A stretch of 22,315 bases of DNA from CAZYBU01 sp964645775 (lineage in GTDB: Bacteria; Spirochaetota; UBA4802; UBA5550): assembly GCA_964645775.1 (NCBI GenBank), contig CAZYBU010000047.1, positions 1-22,315 on the forward strand, given 5' to 3'. Shown here in pieces: positions 14,230 to 21,734 of this stretch (positions within the stretch are counted from its first letter, which is position 1; every line of letters begins with the position of its first letter). Both the position numbers and the translations under genes were made by a program. Under the pieces are notes generated by a model. The model was not told where the DNA came from. It made no database searches and saw only the letters and a list, made by a program, of their open reading frames with translations.

Positions 14230-15699
14230 ATGAAGCTATCAAGAATCCCGTCAATCAAATCCCTATCCTCCAAAGCCCTGATATGCGTAGTCGTAAGTGA
14301 AGAAGGCTTACCTGAACTGGAAACCCTTCTCAAAGAGCTGCCTATTCAGGGAACCCCGGATCTCTCCGGTTTTATGGGGAAGAAGGATGATTCCCTCTTC
14401 TTTCATTCCAGAGACGGGCAGCCTCTCCTTCTTTCAGGAGTCGGACCCGCCGAGTCCTGCACGACCGAGAGGCTTAGAAACCTGGGAGCAGGAATCTGCA
14501 ACCAGGCGAGAGACAAAAAATGGAACGAGATCGCCTGTGTTCATATACCTGTCCCCGGATTGTCCCTCAGGGACCAGCTGCTTCCTGTCACAGAAGGCAT
14601 CGCACTGGCCAACTACAGGTTCGTGGAATACGTCTCCGAGAAAAATAAGGAAAAATCCCCTCTTCTTGATAAAATCCAGGTCCTTTCAACGGATACAGGG
14701 ATAAAGAAAGACCTCGATCGACTTTCAGTCGTCGCCCGGAATACTCACATGTGCCGTGACATGGTTAACCGTGGCTCGGATCATGCCGGACCGGAAGACG
14801 TGGCCCGGGAAGCGTTGAAGCTGAAAAAGTTAAAAAACGTGACATGTCAGGCTTATGGCCCGAAAGAGATTGAGCGGATGGGCATGGGACTGCTCCATGC
14901 CGTGAGTATGGGGAGCAGGCGTCCTCCCAGGTTCGTTGTCCTCACCTACAGGGGTGCGGGCAAACAAGAACCATTCCTGGCCCTGGTAGGTAAAGGAATA
15001 ACATTTGATTCGGGAGGAGTCAACCTGAAGAGAACCGGTCATATTGAGACCATGAGGATGGACATGGCCGGGGCCGCAACGGTTCTCTATACGTTTAAAA
15101 CGGCCGTAGAACTCGGCCTGAAAAAGAACCTCCATGCCCTGCTGCCTCTAACCGAGAACATGCTCTCCAGTCTCTCCTTTCTTCCAGGAAACGTCTACAG
15201 GGCCTACGATGGCACGACTGTTGAAATAGGGAACACAGACGCGGAAGGAAGGCTTGTTCTTGCTGACGCCATCTCCTATGCCGCGGACAAACTTAAACCG
15301 GCTGCCATGATCGACGTGGCAACCCTCACGGGGGCCTGTATCGTTACCTTTGGAGAGACAGTGGCCGCCTGCATGACACCCTTCGATGATATGCACAATG
15401 CGCTCACGGAAGCCTCGCAATTAACCGGGGAAAAGATATGGCGTCTTCCTTTCTTCGAAGATTACGATGACAGAATGAAATCGGATATCGCGGACATCTC
15501 CAACATGTCATCAGAGAAGAACGCCGGCACTATCTCAGCCGGAGTCTTTTTACGACACTTCACGAAAGAGGTTGCCTGGGCCCATATCGACATTGCCGGC
15601 GCCGCATGGTACTCGAAAAAAAGAGGCTACAGGCCAAAGCATGCAACAGGTTTTGGGCTTCGTCTTCTGCTGGATTTTGTTGAATCCTGGCAAAAATGA
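14230..15699 (+). CDS. pepA: Leucyl aminopeptidase, M17 family (cytosol aminopeptidase)
   Basis: A 489-residue two-zinc aminopeptidase that removes N-terminal residues from peptides. The first 170 residues form the less conserved N-terminal domain. The catalytic domain carries VGKGITFDSGGVNLK (metal-binding Lys and Asp), MRMDMAGAATV, LLPLTENM and the M17 signature NTDAEGRLVLADA, then DVATLTGACIVTFG and the C-terminal HIDIAGAAW. All expected metal ligands are present, and the length is typical of the hexameric enzyme. The ATG follows the LigD-like gene by 20 bases without a strong ribosome site, implying read-through from the same operon. Some family members also bind DNA, but nothing here shows it. 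Confidence 0.93.
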   Translation: MKLSRIPSIKSLSSKALICVVVSEEGLPELETLLKELPIQGTPDLSGFMGKKDDSLFFHSRDGQPLLLSGVGPAESCTTERLRNLGAGICNQARDKKWNEIACVHIPVPGLSLRDQLLPVTEGIALANYRFVEYVSEKNKEKSPLLDKIQVLSTDTGIKKDLDRLSVVARNTHMCRDMVNRGSDHAGPEDVAREALKLKKLKNVTCQAYGPKEIERMGMGLLHAVSMGSRRPPRFVVLTYRGAGKQEPFLALVGKGITFDSGGVNLKRTGHIETMRMDMAGAATVLYTFKTAVELGLKKNLHALLPLTENMLSSLSFLPGNVYRAYDGTTVEIGNTDAEGRLVLADAISYAADKLKPAAMIDVATLTGACIVTFGETVAACMTPFDDMHNALTEASQLTGEKIWRLPFFEDYDDRMKSDIADISNMSSEKNAGTISAGVFLRHFTKEVAWAHIDIAGAAWYSKKRGYRPKHATGFGLRLLLDFVESWQK

Positions 15700-15727
15700 A
15701 ACCTGTACAATTATTAAGGGAAAAATC

Positions 15728-16900
15728 ATGAAACCGATACAGATCGCTGACGACATATACTGGACCGGAGCTATAGACTGGAATCTCCGTAATTTTCACG
15801 GCTATCTGACGCAGAAAGGCTCCACCTATAACTCATACCTCATAATTGATGATGAGATTACCCTGGTGGATACGGTTAAGTCTTATCTCGCCGGGGATTC
15901 CCTCGCGAGAATATCCAGCATTATTGATCCTTCAAAGATTAAACGAATTATAGTGAACCACGTGGAGATGGACCACACAGGCGCACTCCCTCTCCTTCTG
16001 GAGCACTCACCCGGCGCGGAAGTAATCTGCTCATCAAAGGGTGAAAAGGGGTTGATCCATCATTTTGGCTCCGATTTCACCATCCGGCCGGTTGAGGATG
16101 GGGAGTCGATTAACACCGGCAAGCATACTCTCACCTTCAGGTTAACTCCCATGGTTCACTGGCCGGATAACATGGTATGTTATTGTCCGGAAAAGAAGCT
16201 CCTGTTTTCCAATGACGCCTTTGGCCAGCACCTTGCCACCTCGGAACGCTTCGAAGACCAGTATCACGTGGATATCGTTATGCAGGAGGCACGCAAATAT
16301 TTCGCCAATATTGTTCTTCCCTACGCCGCACAGGTAAAGAAGGCCCTGGAGGCCCTTGATGGACTGGAAATCGGTATGATCGCACCCAGTCATGGGCTTC
16401 TCTGGAGAAGTCACGTGGAAGCTATCCTGGAACATTACCGTAACTGGTCGGAAAACAGATACACATCCCGGGCACTCATTATCTATGACACCATGTGGGA
16501 ATCGACTGCCAGAATGGCTCGCTCCATCCAGGGAGTCTTCGAAAAAGAAGGATACGAAACAAGGCTCCTTCATCTTCAGAATAACCATATTTCAGATATT
16601 ATGACAGAGGTCCTCGACGCGGAATATATCTGTGTAGGTTCACCTACCCTGAATAACGACATGCTTCCAACTGTGGCATCCTTTCTAACCTATTTCAGGG
16701 GGCTCTCTCCCAAAAACCGGAAAGGTCTCGCTTTCGGCTCTTACGGATGGGGAGGCCAAAGCATAAAAAATGTTCACGAGTTTCTTGCATCCTGCAAGCT
16801 GAATATGCTCGATCCCATCTCCGTACAGTATATTCCGGACGCAACATTTATTACAGAAATGGAAAAAAAACTTGCCTCGGAAGTGCGGAATCGTATATAA
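15728..16900 (+). CDS. fprA: Flavodiiron protein (FprA / rubredoxin:oxygen oxidoreductase)
   Basis: A 390-residue cytoplasmic enzyme that reduces O2 (or NO) to water (or N2O), usually with electrons from rubredoxin. The beta-lactamase-like domain (1-245) contains the diiron ligands His78-x-Glu80-x-Asp82-His83 in NHVEMDHTG, a further His in PMVHWPDNM, the bridging Asp in FSNDAFGQH, and His in APSHGLLW. The flavodoxin domain (about 250-390) has the FMN loop IIYDTMWESTARMA, the VGSPTLNNDMLP loop, and GSYGWGG. Start: ATG 15728 follows AAGGGA at the right distance. It opens the oxygen-defence cluster and is directly followed by perR (8 bases); a rubredoxin gene comes next. Confidence 0.93.
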   Translation: MKPIQIADDIYWTGAIDWNLRNFHGYLTQKGSTYNSYLIIDDEITLVDTVKSYLAGDSLARISSIIDPSKIKRIIVNHVEMDHTGALPLLLEHSPGAEVICSSKGEKGLIHHFGSDFTIRPVEDGESINTGKHTLTFRLTPMVHWPDNMVCYCPEKKLLFSNDAFGQHLATSERFEDQYHVDIVMQEARKYFANIVLPYAAQVKKALEALDGLEIGMIAPSHGLLWRSHVEAILEHYRNWSENRYTSRALIIYDTMWESTARMARSIQGVFEKEGYETRLLHLQNNHISDIMTEVLDAEYICVGSPTLNNDMLPTVASFLTYFRGLSPKNRKGLAFGSYGWGGQSIKNVHEFLASCKLNMLDPISVQYIPDATFITEMEKKLASEVRNRI

Positions 16901-16908
16901 TTGACACT

Positions 16909-17331
16909 ATGAATAGACCTGATACGGAATACTTCCGGGACCGATTGATCAATTTCGGTATTAATCCCTCACTTCATCGGTTAAAAATATACGGGTATCT
17001 GGTAAATCACCCCACTCATCCTTCAGTGGACGAGATATACCTGAAACTTCACCCTGAAATACCTACTCTCTCCAAAACGACCGTCTATAACACCCTTAAA
17101 CTCCTGATCGATAAAAACCTCATTCAATCGATTACTATCGAGGAGAAAGAGGTACGATATGATGCGGATATTTCCTTCCATGGGCATTTCAAATGCACTC
17201 ATTGCGGTCAGATTTATGATATACCCATGGATCCCAAACTGGAAGAAAAAATCAGCGCTATCGACGGTCACAGGATCCAGGAAAGTCATATCTATTTACG
17301 GGGTATTTGTAAAAAATGCTTGAAAGAGTGA
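16909..17331 (+). CDS. perR: Peroxide-responsive regulator PerR (Fur family)
   Basis: A 140-residue Fur-family repressor. The N-terminal winged helix includes the recognition helix LSKTTVYNTLKLL. The regulatory metal ligands fall at the same numbers as in Bacillus subtilis PerR: His37, Asp85, His91, His93 and Asp104. Asp at 104 favours PerR over Fur. Structural zinc is bound by two CxxC pairs, Cys96/Cys99 and Cys134/Cys137. Oxidation of the His ligands by H2O2 would release DNA and derepress defence genes. The ATG comes 8 bases after fprA and lacks a clear ribosome site. TTGACA at 16901-16906 is too close to serve as its promoter. Likely targets are the rubredoxin-to-rubrerythrin genes just downstream. 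Confidence 0.92.
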   Translation: MNRPDTEYFRDRLINFGINPSLHRLKIYGYLVNHPTHPSVDEIYLKLHPEIPTLSKTTVYNTLKLLIDKNLIQSITIEEKEVRYDADISFHGHFKCTHCGQIYDIPMDPKLEEKISAIDGHRIQESHIYLRGICKKCLKE

Positions 17332-17378
17332 CATGACCCGGAGAAAGTTACAAAACTGAAATGCATAAAATATTTTTA

Positions 17379-17410
17379 GATTGCTAACTCCTGTAAACGT
17401 TACAGCAATC
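17379..17410. promoter_or_regulatory. Nested inverted repeats upstream of rubredoxin, candidate operator
   Basis: CTGTAA-ACG-TTACAG (17391-17405) is a perfect 6-base inverted repeat. It is nested within GATTGCT (17379-17385) and AGCAATC (17404-17410), a second perfect 7-base pair. It lies between perR and the rubredoxin gene, downstream of AT-rich promoter-like sequence (TTACAA 17348, TATTTT 17371). It could be the operator of the defence operon or a leader hairpin. It does not match the classic Per box TTATAAT-ATTATAA. Confidence 0.4.
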
Positions 17411-17444
17411 TCTCGTAGCAACCCAATCATAAAGGAGAATCAAT

Positions 17445-17606
17445 ATGAAGAAGTATGTATGCACAGTTTGCGGGTACGTTTACGATCCTGAAGCCGGTGA
17501 TCCGGACAACGACATAGCTCCCGGTACCAGCTTCGAAGATCTTCCAGATGACTGGGTTTGCCCGGTTTGTGGAGTCGAAAAAGATCAGTTTGAACCTGAA
17601 GAATAA
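17445..17606 (+). CDS. rub: Rubredoxin
   Basis: A 53-residue one-iron electron carrier. Two CxxCG knuckles bind the Fe(Cys)4 centre: YVCTVCGYVYDP (Cys6, Cys9) and WVCPVCGVEKDQF (Cys39, Cys42). The core DPDNDIAPGTSFEDLPDDW is the standard type I rubredoxin sequence, and the length is typical. ATG 17445 follows AAAGGAG by a normal spacing. Within this cluster it is the expected electron donor to the flavodiiron protein, desulfoferrodoxin and rubrerythrin. It stands 18 bases before cydA, so it is probably co-transcribed with the oxidase genes. Confidence 0.97.
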   Translation: MKKYVCTVCGYVYDPEAGDPDNDIAPGTSFEDLPDDWVCPVCGVEKDQFEPEE

Positions 17607-17624
17607 TTAAACCAGGAGACTCCC

Positions 17625-18947
17625 ATGGATGCTGTTCTCTTATCACGTATTCAGTTTGCCATTCAGGCAGGGTTCCACTTTATTTTCCCTCCTCTGACTC
17701 TCGGAGTAAGCCTGATCGTGCTTATCCTTGAATCAATGTACGTCAGGACAGACAACGAGGATTACAAAAAGCTCTCCTTTTTCGGCGTAAAGCTCCTGAC
17801 TCTGATTTTCGCTCTCGGTGTGGCCACAGGTATCGTTCTTGAGTTTGCCTTTGGCACCAACTGGTCCAACTATTCCAGGCTTGTGGGCGACATCTTCGGT
17901 GCACCACTGGCGGCTGAGGGGATTTTCGCCTTTTTCCTTGAATCGACTTTCCTGGGAGTCGTAATTTTCGGACGGGAAAAGATATCCAAGAAGGCCTACC
18001 TTGTGGCCGTTTTTCTTGTTTTCTTTGGTTCCCATCTCTCCGCTTTATGGATACTCATCGCGAATTCCTGGATGCAGACACCGGCTGGATACGAGATCGT
18101 GAACGGTGTTGCCAGACTTACGAATTTCTGGGAGGCTGCCTTCAACCCCTCCACTATGGAGAGGTTTACGCATACCATAGCAGCCGGATGGATAACAGGT
18201 TCAGCCTTCCTGACCGGCATCTCTGCCTGGTATCTCCTGAAAAAACGCGCGCAGGCCCTCGCAGGTACACTTATCAAGATATCCCTGGGGCTTTTTATTG
18301 TGATGTCTGCTCTCCAGTTTGTCACAGGTCACATGCACTCCATCCAGGTCGCCAAGACCCAGCCGGCCAAGATGGCGGCATTCGAGGCACTGTGGGAAAC
18401 CCAGAAGAACGCTCCCATGTCGATCATAGGTATTCCCGATGAAGACGCTCAGAAAACCTATGCTGAAATCGCCATTCCCGGTCTTCTCAGTTTTCTTATC
18501 GATTTTGATACGGATTATGAGGTCAAGGGGCTGAACGATTTCCCAAGGGACGAGTGGCCTCCCGTTTGGCCTGTTTACTTATCCTATCATATCATGATCG
18601 GCCTTGGCTCTCTTTTCGCACTTGTTGCCATCATAGGACTCTACATGCTTGTTACTGGCAAGCTCTACGAAACAAGATGGTTTCTCTGGCTCCTGCTCAT
18701 CATAAGCCCGCTGCCCATCCTGGCAAATGAAGTCGGATGGATGGCGGCCGAGATAGGACGTCAACCCTGGGCCGTCTATCATGTTTTAAGAACAGCGGAC
18801 GCATATTCGCCTACTGTTTCGGTGGGAGAGCTGATATTTTCCAACATCATGTTTATAGCCATATACGCTCTCCTCCTATATATGTTCCTGAAGATACTGG
18901 GTAAGCTGATTCAGGACGGGCCGGAATCCACCAAGGCGGGTTATTAG
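17625..18947 (+). CDS. cydA: Cytochrome bd ubiquinol oxidase subunit I
   Basis: A 440-residue inner-membrane protein with about nine transmembrane helices that oxidises quinol and carries hemes b558, b595 and d. Visible ligands are His18 (QAGFHFIFPP, heme b595), a His in RFTHTIAAG (b558), the Met in YHIMIGLG (b558) and the Glu in NEVGWMAAEIGRQPW. AAEGIFAFFLESTFLG carries the two conserved proton-pathway Glu residues. The Q loop is the short type, as in cyanide-insensitive oxidases. The heme motif reads S-Y-H-I-M where E. coli has S-F-R-x-M, so the usual Arg is His. Ribosome site AGGAG precedes ATG 17625. Role: respiratory O2 removal at low oxygen. Confidence 0.95.
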   Translation: MDAVLLSRIQFAIQAGFHFIFPPLTLGVSLIVLILESMYVRTDNEDYKKLSFFGVKLLTLIFALGVATGIVLEFAFGTNWSNYSRLVGDIFGAPLAAEGIFAFFLESTFLGVVIFGREKISKKAYLVAVFLVFFGSHLSALWILIANSWMQTPAGYEIVNGVARLTNFWEAAFNPSTMERFTHTIAAGWITGSAFLTGISAWYLLKKRAQALAGTLIKISLGLFIVMSALQFVTGHMHSIQVAKTQPAKMAAFEALWETQKNAPMSIIGIPDEDAQKTYAEIAIPGLLSFLIDFDTDYEVKGLNDFPRDEWPPVWPVYLSYHIMIGLGSLFALVAIIGLYMLVTGKLYETRWFLWLLLIISPLPILANEVGWMAAEIGRQPWAVYHVLRTADAYSPTVSVGELIFSNIMFIAIYALLLYMFLKILGKLIQDGPESTKAGY

Positions 18948-18957
18948 GGAGGAACTA

Positions 18958-19974
18958 ATGGATATACAAATTCTTCAGATAATCTGGTTTATCATCATCG
19001 GCGTCCTCTTTATCGGCTACGCTATTCTGGATGGGTTCGATCTCGGAATCGGCTCACTTATGCCCTTCCTGGCCAAAAGCGAGCAGGATGAAAAGGTAAT
19101 GCTCAACTCCATAGGACCCGTATGGGACGGAAATGAGGTATGGCTTCTTACGGGGGCCGGGGCTCTTTTCGCAGCCTTCCCCCATGCCTACGCCACTGTA
19201 TTCAGTGGATTCTACCTGGCCCTCATGTTTGTTCTCATGGCCCTCATCTTCCGGGCCGTCTCTTTCGAATTCTATAATCAGGATAATCAAAACAGTCGTG
19301 TCTGGAAGACAACCTTCTTCCTGGGCAGTTTTCTGCCAGCCCTCCTCTTTGGCGTTGCTCTCGGTAATATAATGAACGGTATCCCCCTGAAAGATGGCTT
19401 TGAGTACTATGGGGGCGGACCTCTCATGAGATTCCTCTACCTCCTTCGTCCCTTTCCCCTCAGCGTGGGACTTCTCGGGCTGACCGCCTTTCTGATGCAG
19501 GGGGCCACCTATGCCATGCTGAAAACCGAGGGGGGGCTCTACAGTCGAGCCCAAAAAACTGTCAATAAGATATGGCCCGCTTATATCATACTGCTGGCCC
19601 TTACATCTGTCCTGGCATTTATCTTTCTTAAGGGTAGTCTGTCCAATTTAGCAGGATGGGTCTTCCTCGCAGTCAGCCTGGGCGCCCTTTTCATGGTTAA
19701 ACGCTTCGCCGGTGAAGAGAAAGATTTTCCCGCTTTCCTCATGTCATCCCTGTCATTCCTCTCCTTATGGGGAATCACCGGGACCTACATGTTCCCCAAT
19801 CTTGTTATCAACAACCTTCCAGGTGAAGCGAACATAAATATCATAAACGCCTCCAACAGCCAGTTAACCCTTACCGTGATGCTGATCATAGCCGGGATAG
19901 GAGTACCCATTATGCTCGCCTATACTTTCTATGTTTACAGGATATTTAAAGGCAAAACGATGTCGGAACATTAA
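18958..19974 (+). CDS. cydB: Cytochrome bd ubiquinol oxidase subunit II
   Basis: A 338-residue membrane protein with eight or so transmembrane helices that pairs with CydA. The family start is clear: IIWFIIIGVLFIGYAILDGF, then DLGIGSLMPF. SIGPVWDGNEVWLLTGAGALFAAFPHAYA and FRAVSFEFYNQ follow in the usual order. GGAGG lies just before ATG 18958, which comes 10 bases after the cydA stop. No small CydX-like subunit is visible between it and the desulfoferrodoxin gene. Its position among rubredoxin, desulfoferrodoxin and ferritin genes indicates that the oxidase serves oxygen protection as well as any energy conservation. Confidence 0.95.
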   Translation: MDIQILQIIWFIIIGVLFIGYAILDGFDLGIGSLMPFLAKSEQDEKVMLNSIGPVWDGNEVWLLTGAGALFAAFPHAYATVFSGFYLALMFVLMALIFRAVSFEFYNQDNQNSRVWKTTFFLGSFLPALLFGVALGNIMNGIPLKDGFEYYGGGPLMRFLYLLRPFPLSVGLLGLTAFLMQGATYAMLKTEGGLYSRAQKTVNKIWPAYIILLALTSVLAFIFLKGSLSNLAGWVFLAVSLGALFMVKRFAGEEKDFPAFLMSSLSFLSLWGITGTYMFPNLVINNLPGEANINIINASNSQLTLTVMLIIAGIGVPIMLAYTFYVYRIFKGKTMSEH

Positions 19975-19993
19975 TAGTAAGGAGCCAAAAACC

Positions 19994-20377
19994 ATGACCA
20001 AACTACTTGAAATATACCGCTGTGAAGTCTGCGGCAACATTATTGAGATACTCCATGCGGGTGCCTCGGCCCTTGTCTGCTGCGGCCAGCCCATGACCCT
20101 TCTGACCGAGAATACAACGGACGCCGCCCAGGAAAAGCATGTCCCCGTAGTTGAGAAAAAAGGCGACGGTTTTCTCGTACGGGTTGGCAGCGTGGATCAC
20201 CCCATGGAGGAGAAGCATTACATCGAATGGATTGAGCTTGTCGTGGATGGGAACAGTTATCTGACCTTCCTTAAACCGGGCGACAAACCTGAGGCGTATT
20301 TTGCCGTAAGTGGCAGCGATGTTTATGCGAGAGAATACTGTAATCTCCACGGTCTCTGGAAAGCCGGTATAAAATAA
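19994..20377 (+). CDS. dfx: Desulfoferrodoxin (two-iron superoxide reductase)
   Basis: A 127-residue cytoplasmic enzyme that reduces superoxide to hydrogen peroxide without making O2. Center I is the rubredoxin-like Fe(Cys)4 site: Cys10, Cys13, Cys29 and Cys30 (YRCEVCG...VCCGQPM). Center II, the catalytic Fe(His)4Cys site, is complete: His49, His69, His75, Cys116 and His119. Glu47 and Lys48 (EKHVPV) are also in place, with almost the same numbering as the Desulfovibrio enzyme. AAGGAG precedes ATG 19994. Frames extending further upstream overlap cydB and are not needed. Peroxide made here would be removed by the rubrerythrin encoded downstream. Confidence 0.96.
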   Translation: MTKLLEIYRCEVCGNIIEILHAGASALVCCGQPMTLLTENTTDAAQEKHVPVVEKKGDGFLVRVGSVDHPMEEKHYIEWIELVVDGNSYLTFLKPGDKPEAYFAVSGSDVYAREYCNLHGLWKAGIK

Positions 20378-20392
20378 AGGAGACATTCAATC

Positions 20393-20902
20393 ATGATAAA
20401 ACCGAAAATAGAATCCGCCCTCAACGGACAGATTACCGAGGAAAGCTTCTCGGCCTACCTCTATCTTTCCATGTCGACCTGGTTCCATCTGAATAACCTT
20501 CCCGGTTTCGCCCACTGGATGGAAATCCAGGCAAAGGAAGAGTATAGTCACTCGATGAAGTTTTACCATTTCATCCTTGAACGGGGTGGAACCCCGAAAC
20601 TCGCCGCACTCAAGGAACCGGAATCAGAATGGAAATCTCCCCAGGATATCTTCGAAGCGGCTTATAATCACGAACAGCATATTACATCCTGCATTGACGA
20701 TCTGGTGGACCTTGCCATAGCAGAAAAAGACCATGCCACGAACGCCATGCTTCAATGGTTCGTATCGGAGCAGGTTGAGGAAGAAGCGGCGGCCAGCGAA
20801 GTTCTGGAGAGAGTAAAACTCGCCGGTACTTCGGGCGGAGGATTGTTCATGCTCGACAGGGAACTCGGGCAGAGAACCTTTACTCCCCCGTCGAGCGAAT
20901 AA
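20393..20902 (+). CDS. ftn: Ferritin (non-heme, bacterial)
   Basis: A 169-residue four-helix ferritin that oxidises Fe(II) at a di-iron centre and stores it as mineral. Helix A has EESFSAYLYLSMSTWF, and helix B has EIQAKEEYSHSMKFYHFI with the ferroxidase ExxH. Helix C has NHEQHITSCIDDLVDLA, and helix D has WFVSEQVEEEAAASEVLERV. The C-terminal GTSGGGLFMLDRELGQR is typical of bacterial FtnA. Ribosome site AAAGGAG precedes ATG 20393. Removing free iron limits Fenton chemistry, which explains its place beside desulfoferrodoxin (15 bases upstream) and rubrerythrin (downstream). Confidence 0.95.
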   Translation: MIKPKIESALNGQITEESFSAYLYLSMSTWFHLNNLPGFAHWMEIQAKEEYSHSMKFYHFILERGGTPKLAALKEPESEWKSPQDIFEAAYNHEQHITSCIDDLVDLAIAEKDHATNAMLQWFVSEQVEEEAAASEVLERVKLAGTSGGGLFMLDRELGQRTFTPPSSE

Positions 20903-20911
20903 CAGGGAGAT

Positions 20912-21100
20912 GTGATTATACAGCCCGATGACACAACTGTTCTCTCGGTGATGAAAAATTCTGAAGAACAGCTCAAGACTGGAGAGATCGCCGAGATTGC
21001 CGGTCTTGATAAAGAGATAGCGGCAAAAACCATTAACCGACTGAAGAAGGATGGACTTGTCACTTCACCGAAAAGATACTACTACGCGTTCAGGGAATGA
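20912..21100 (+). CDS. Small winged-helix DNA-binding protein
   Basis: A 62-residue protein that is essentially one winged helix-turn-helix: TTVLSVMKNSEEQLKTGEIA, then EIAGLDKEIAAKTINRLKKD with the recognition helix, and the wing GLVTSPKRYYYAF. It resembles small MarR-like proteins of anaerobes ending in SPKRCYY; here that Cys is replaced by Tyr. The GTG start at 20912 has GGGA a few bases upstream; an in-frame ATG at 20951 would leave 49 residues. It sits 9 bases after ferritin and 3 bases before rubrerythrin, so it is probably translated in the same transcript. A local regulator or a partner of the iron/peroxide genes is inferred. Confidence 0.75.
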   Translation: MIIQPDDTTVLSVMKNSEEQLKTGEIAEIAGLDKEIAAKTINRLKKDGLVTSPKRYYYAFRE

Positions 21101-21103
21101 CTA

Positions 21104-21679
21104 TTGAAATCGATTAAAGGCACGCGAACAGAAAAAAACCTTCTGGCTTCCTTCGCAGGAGAGTCTCAGGCGAAAAACAGGTACCAGTTTTTCGCCAAAC
21201 AGGCCCGCAAGGAAGAGTATGAATACATAGCCGATGTCTTCGAAGAGACGGCGCGAAACGAAGAATCCCACGCCAAAACCTTCTTCCGTTTTCTCGAAGG
21301 GGGGATGGTAGAAATTACGGCCTCCTACCCTGCCGGTATCATCGGCACCACGGCCGAAAATCTTAAGGCGGCCGCCGCCGGTGAGCGTGAGGAATACACG
21401 GAACTTTATCCAGAATTCGCCCGTATCGCGAAAGAAGAAGGATTCGAGGACATCGCCCGGTCATGGAGGTTCATCGCTGAAGTTGAGAGAGAACACGAGG
21501 CCAGGTTCCTTGACCTGAAGGAGATGGTATCTTCCGGGACCTTTTTCAAACGATCGGAGCCTGTCCGCTGGAAATGCCGAAAGTGCGGGCATATTCATAT
21601 TAGCAAAGAAGCGCCGAATATCTGTCCGACCTGCGCCCATCCCCAGGCCTTTTTCGAGACAGACATGGCAACCCGCTGA
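21104..21679 (+). CDS. rbr: Rubrerythrin
   Basis: A 191-residue peroxidase that reduces hydrogen peroxide to water. The N-terminal ferritin-like domain begins KSIKGTRTEKNLLASFAGES and has ExxH/Glu ligands in ETARNEESHAKTFF and IAEVEREHEARF. The C-terminal rubredoxin-like domain carries WKCRKCGHIHIS and NICPTCAHPQAFFE. TTG 21104 is taken as the start because family proteins begin MKS(I/L)KGT, and AGGGA lies about 7 bases upstream. The stop of the winged-helix gene is 3 bases before it. It is the last gene of the plus-strand defence cluster and is followed by a terminator. Confidence 0.95.
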   Translation: MKSIKGTRTEKNLLASFAGESQAKNRYQFFAKQARKEEYEYIADVFEETARNEESHAKTFFRFLEGGMVEITASYPAGIIGTTAENLKAAAAGEREEYTELYPEFARIAKEEGFEDIARSWRFIAEVEREHEARFLDLKEMVSSGTFFKRSEPVRWKCRKCGHIHISKEAPNICPTCAHPQAFFETDMATR

Positions 21680-21703
21680 AACAGAATGTAATCGTTAAAC
21701 CAG

Positions 21704-21734
21704 AAGGGCCCCGATTTTATCGGGGCCCTTTTTT
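21704..21734 (+). terminator. Rho-independent terminator after rubrerythrin
   Basis: A 12-base perfect stem (AAGGGCCCCGAT / ATCGGGGCCCTT, 3-base loop) is followed by TTTT. It ends the plus-strand oxygen-defence cluster. The convergent minus-strand gene stops right next to it at 21735, so the hairpin probably serves both directions. Confidence 0.9.

Noticed and set aside
16901..16906. TTGACA directly before perR as a promoter
   Set aside because: It is only two bases from the perR ATG, so it cannot serve as a -35 for that start. Read-through from fprA is more likely.
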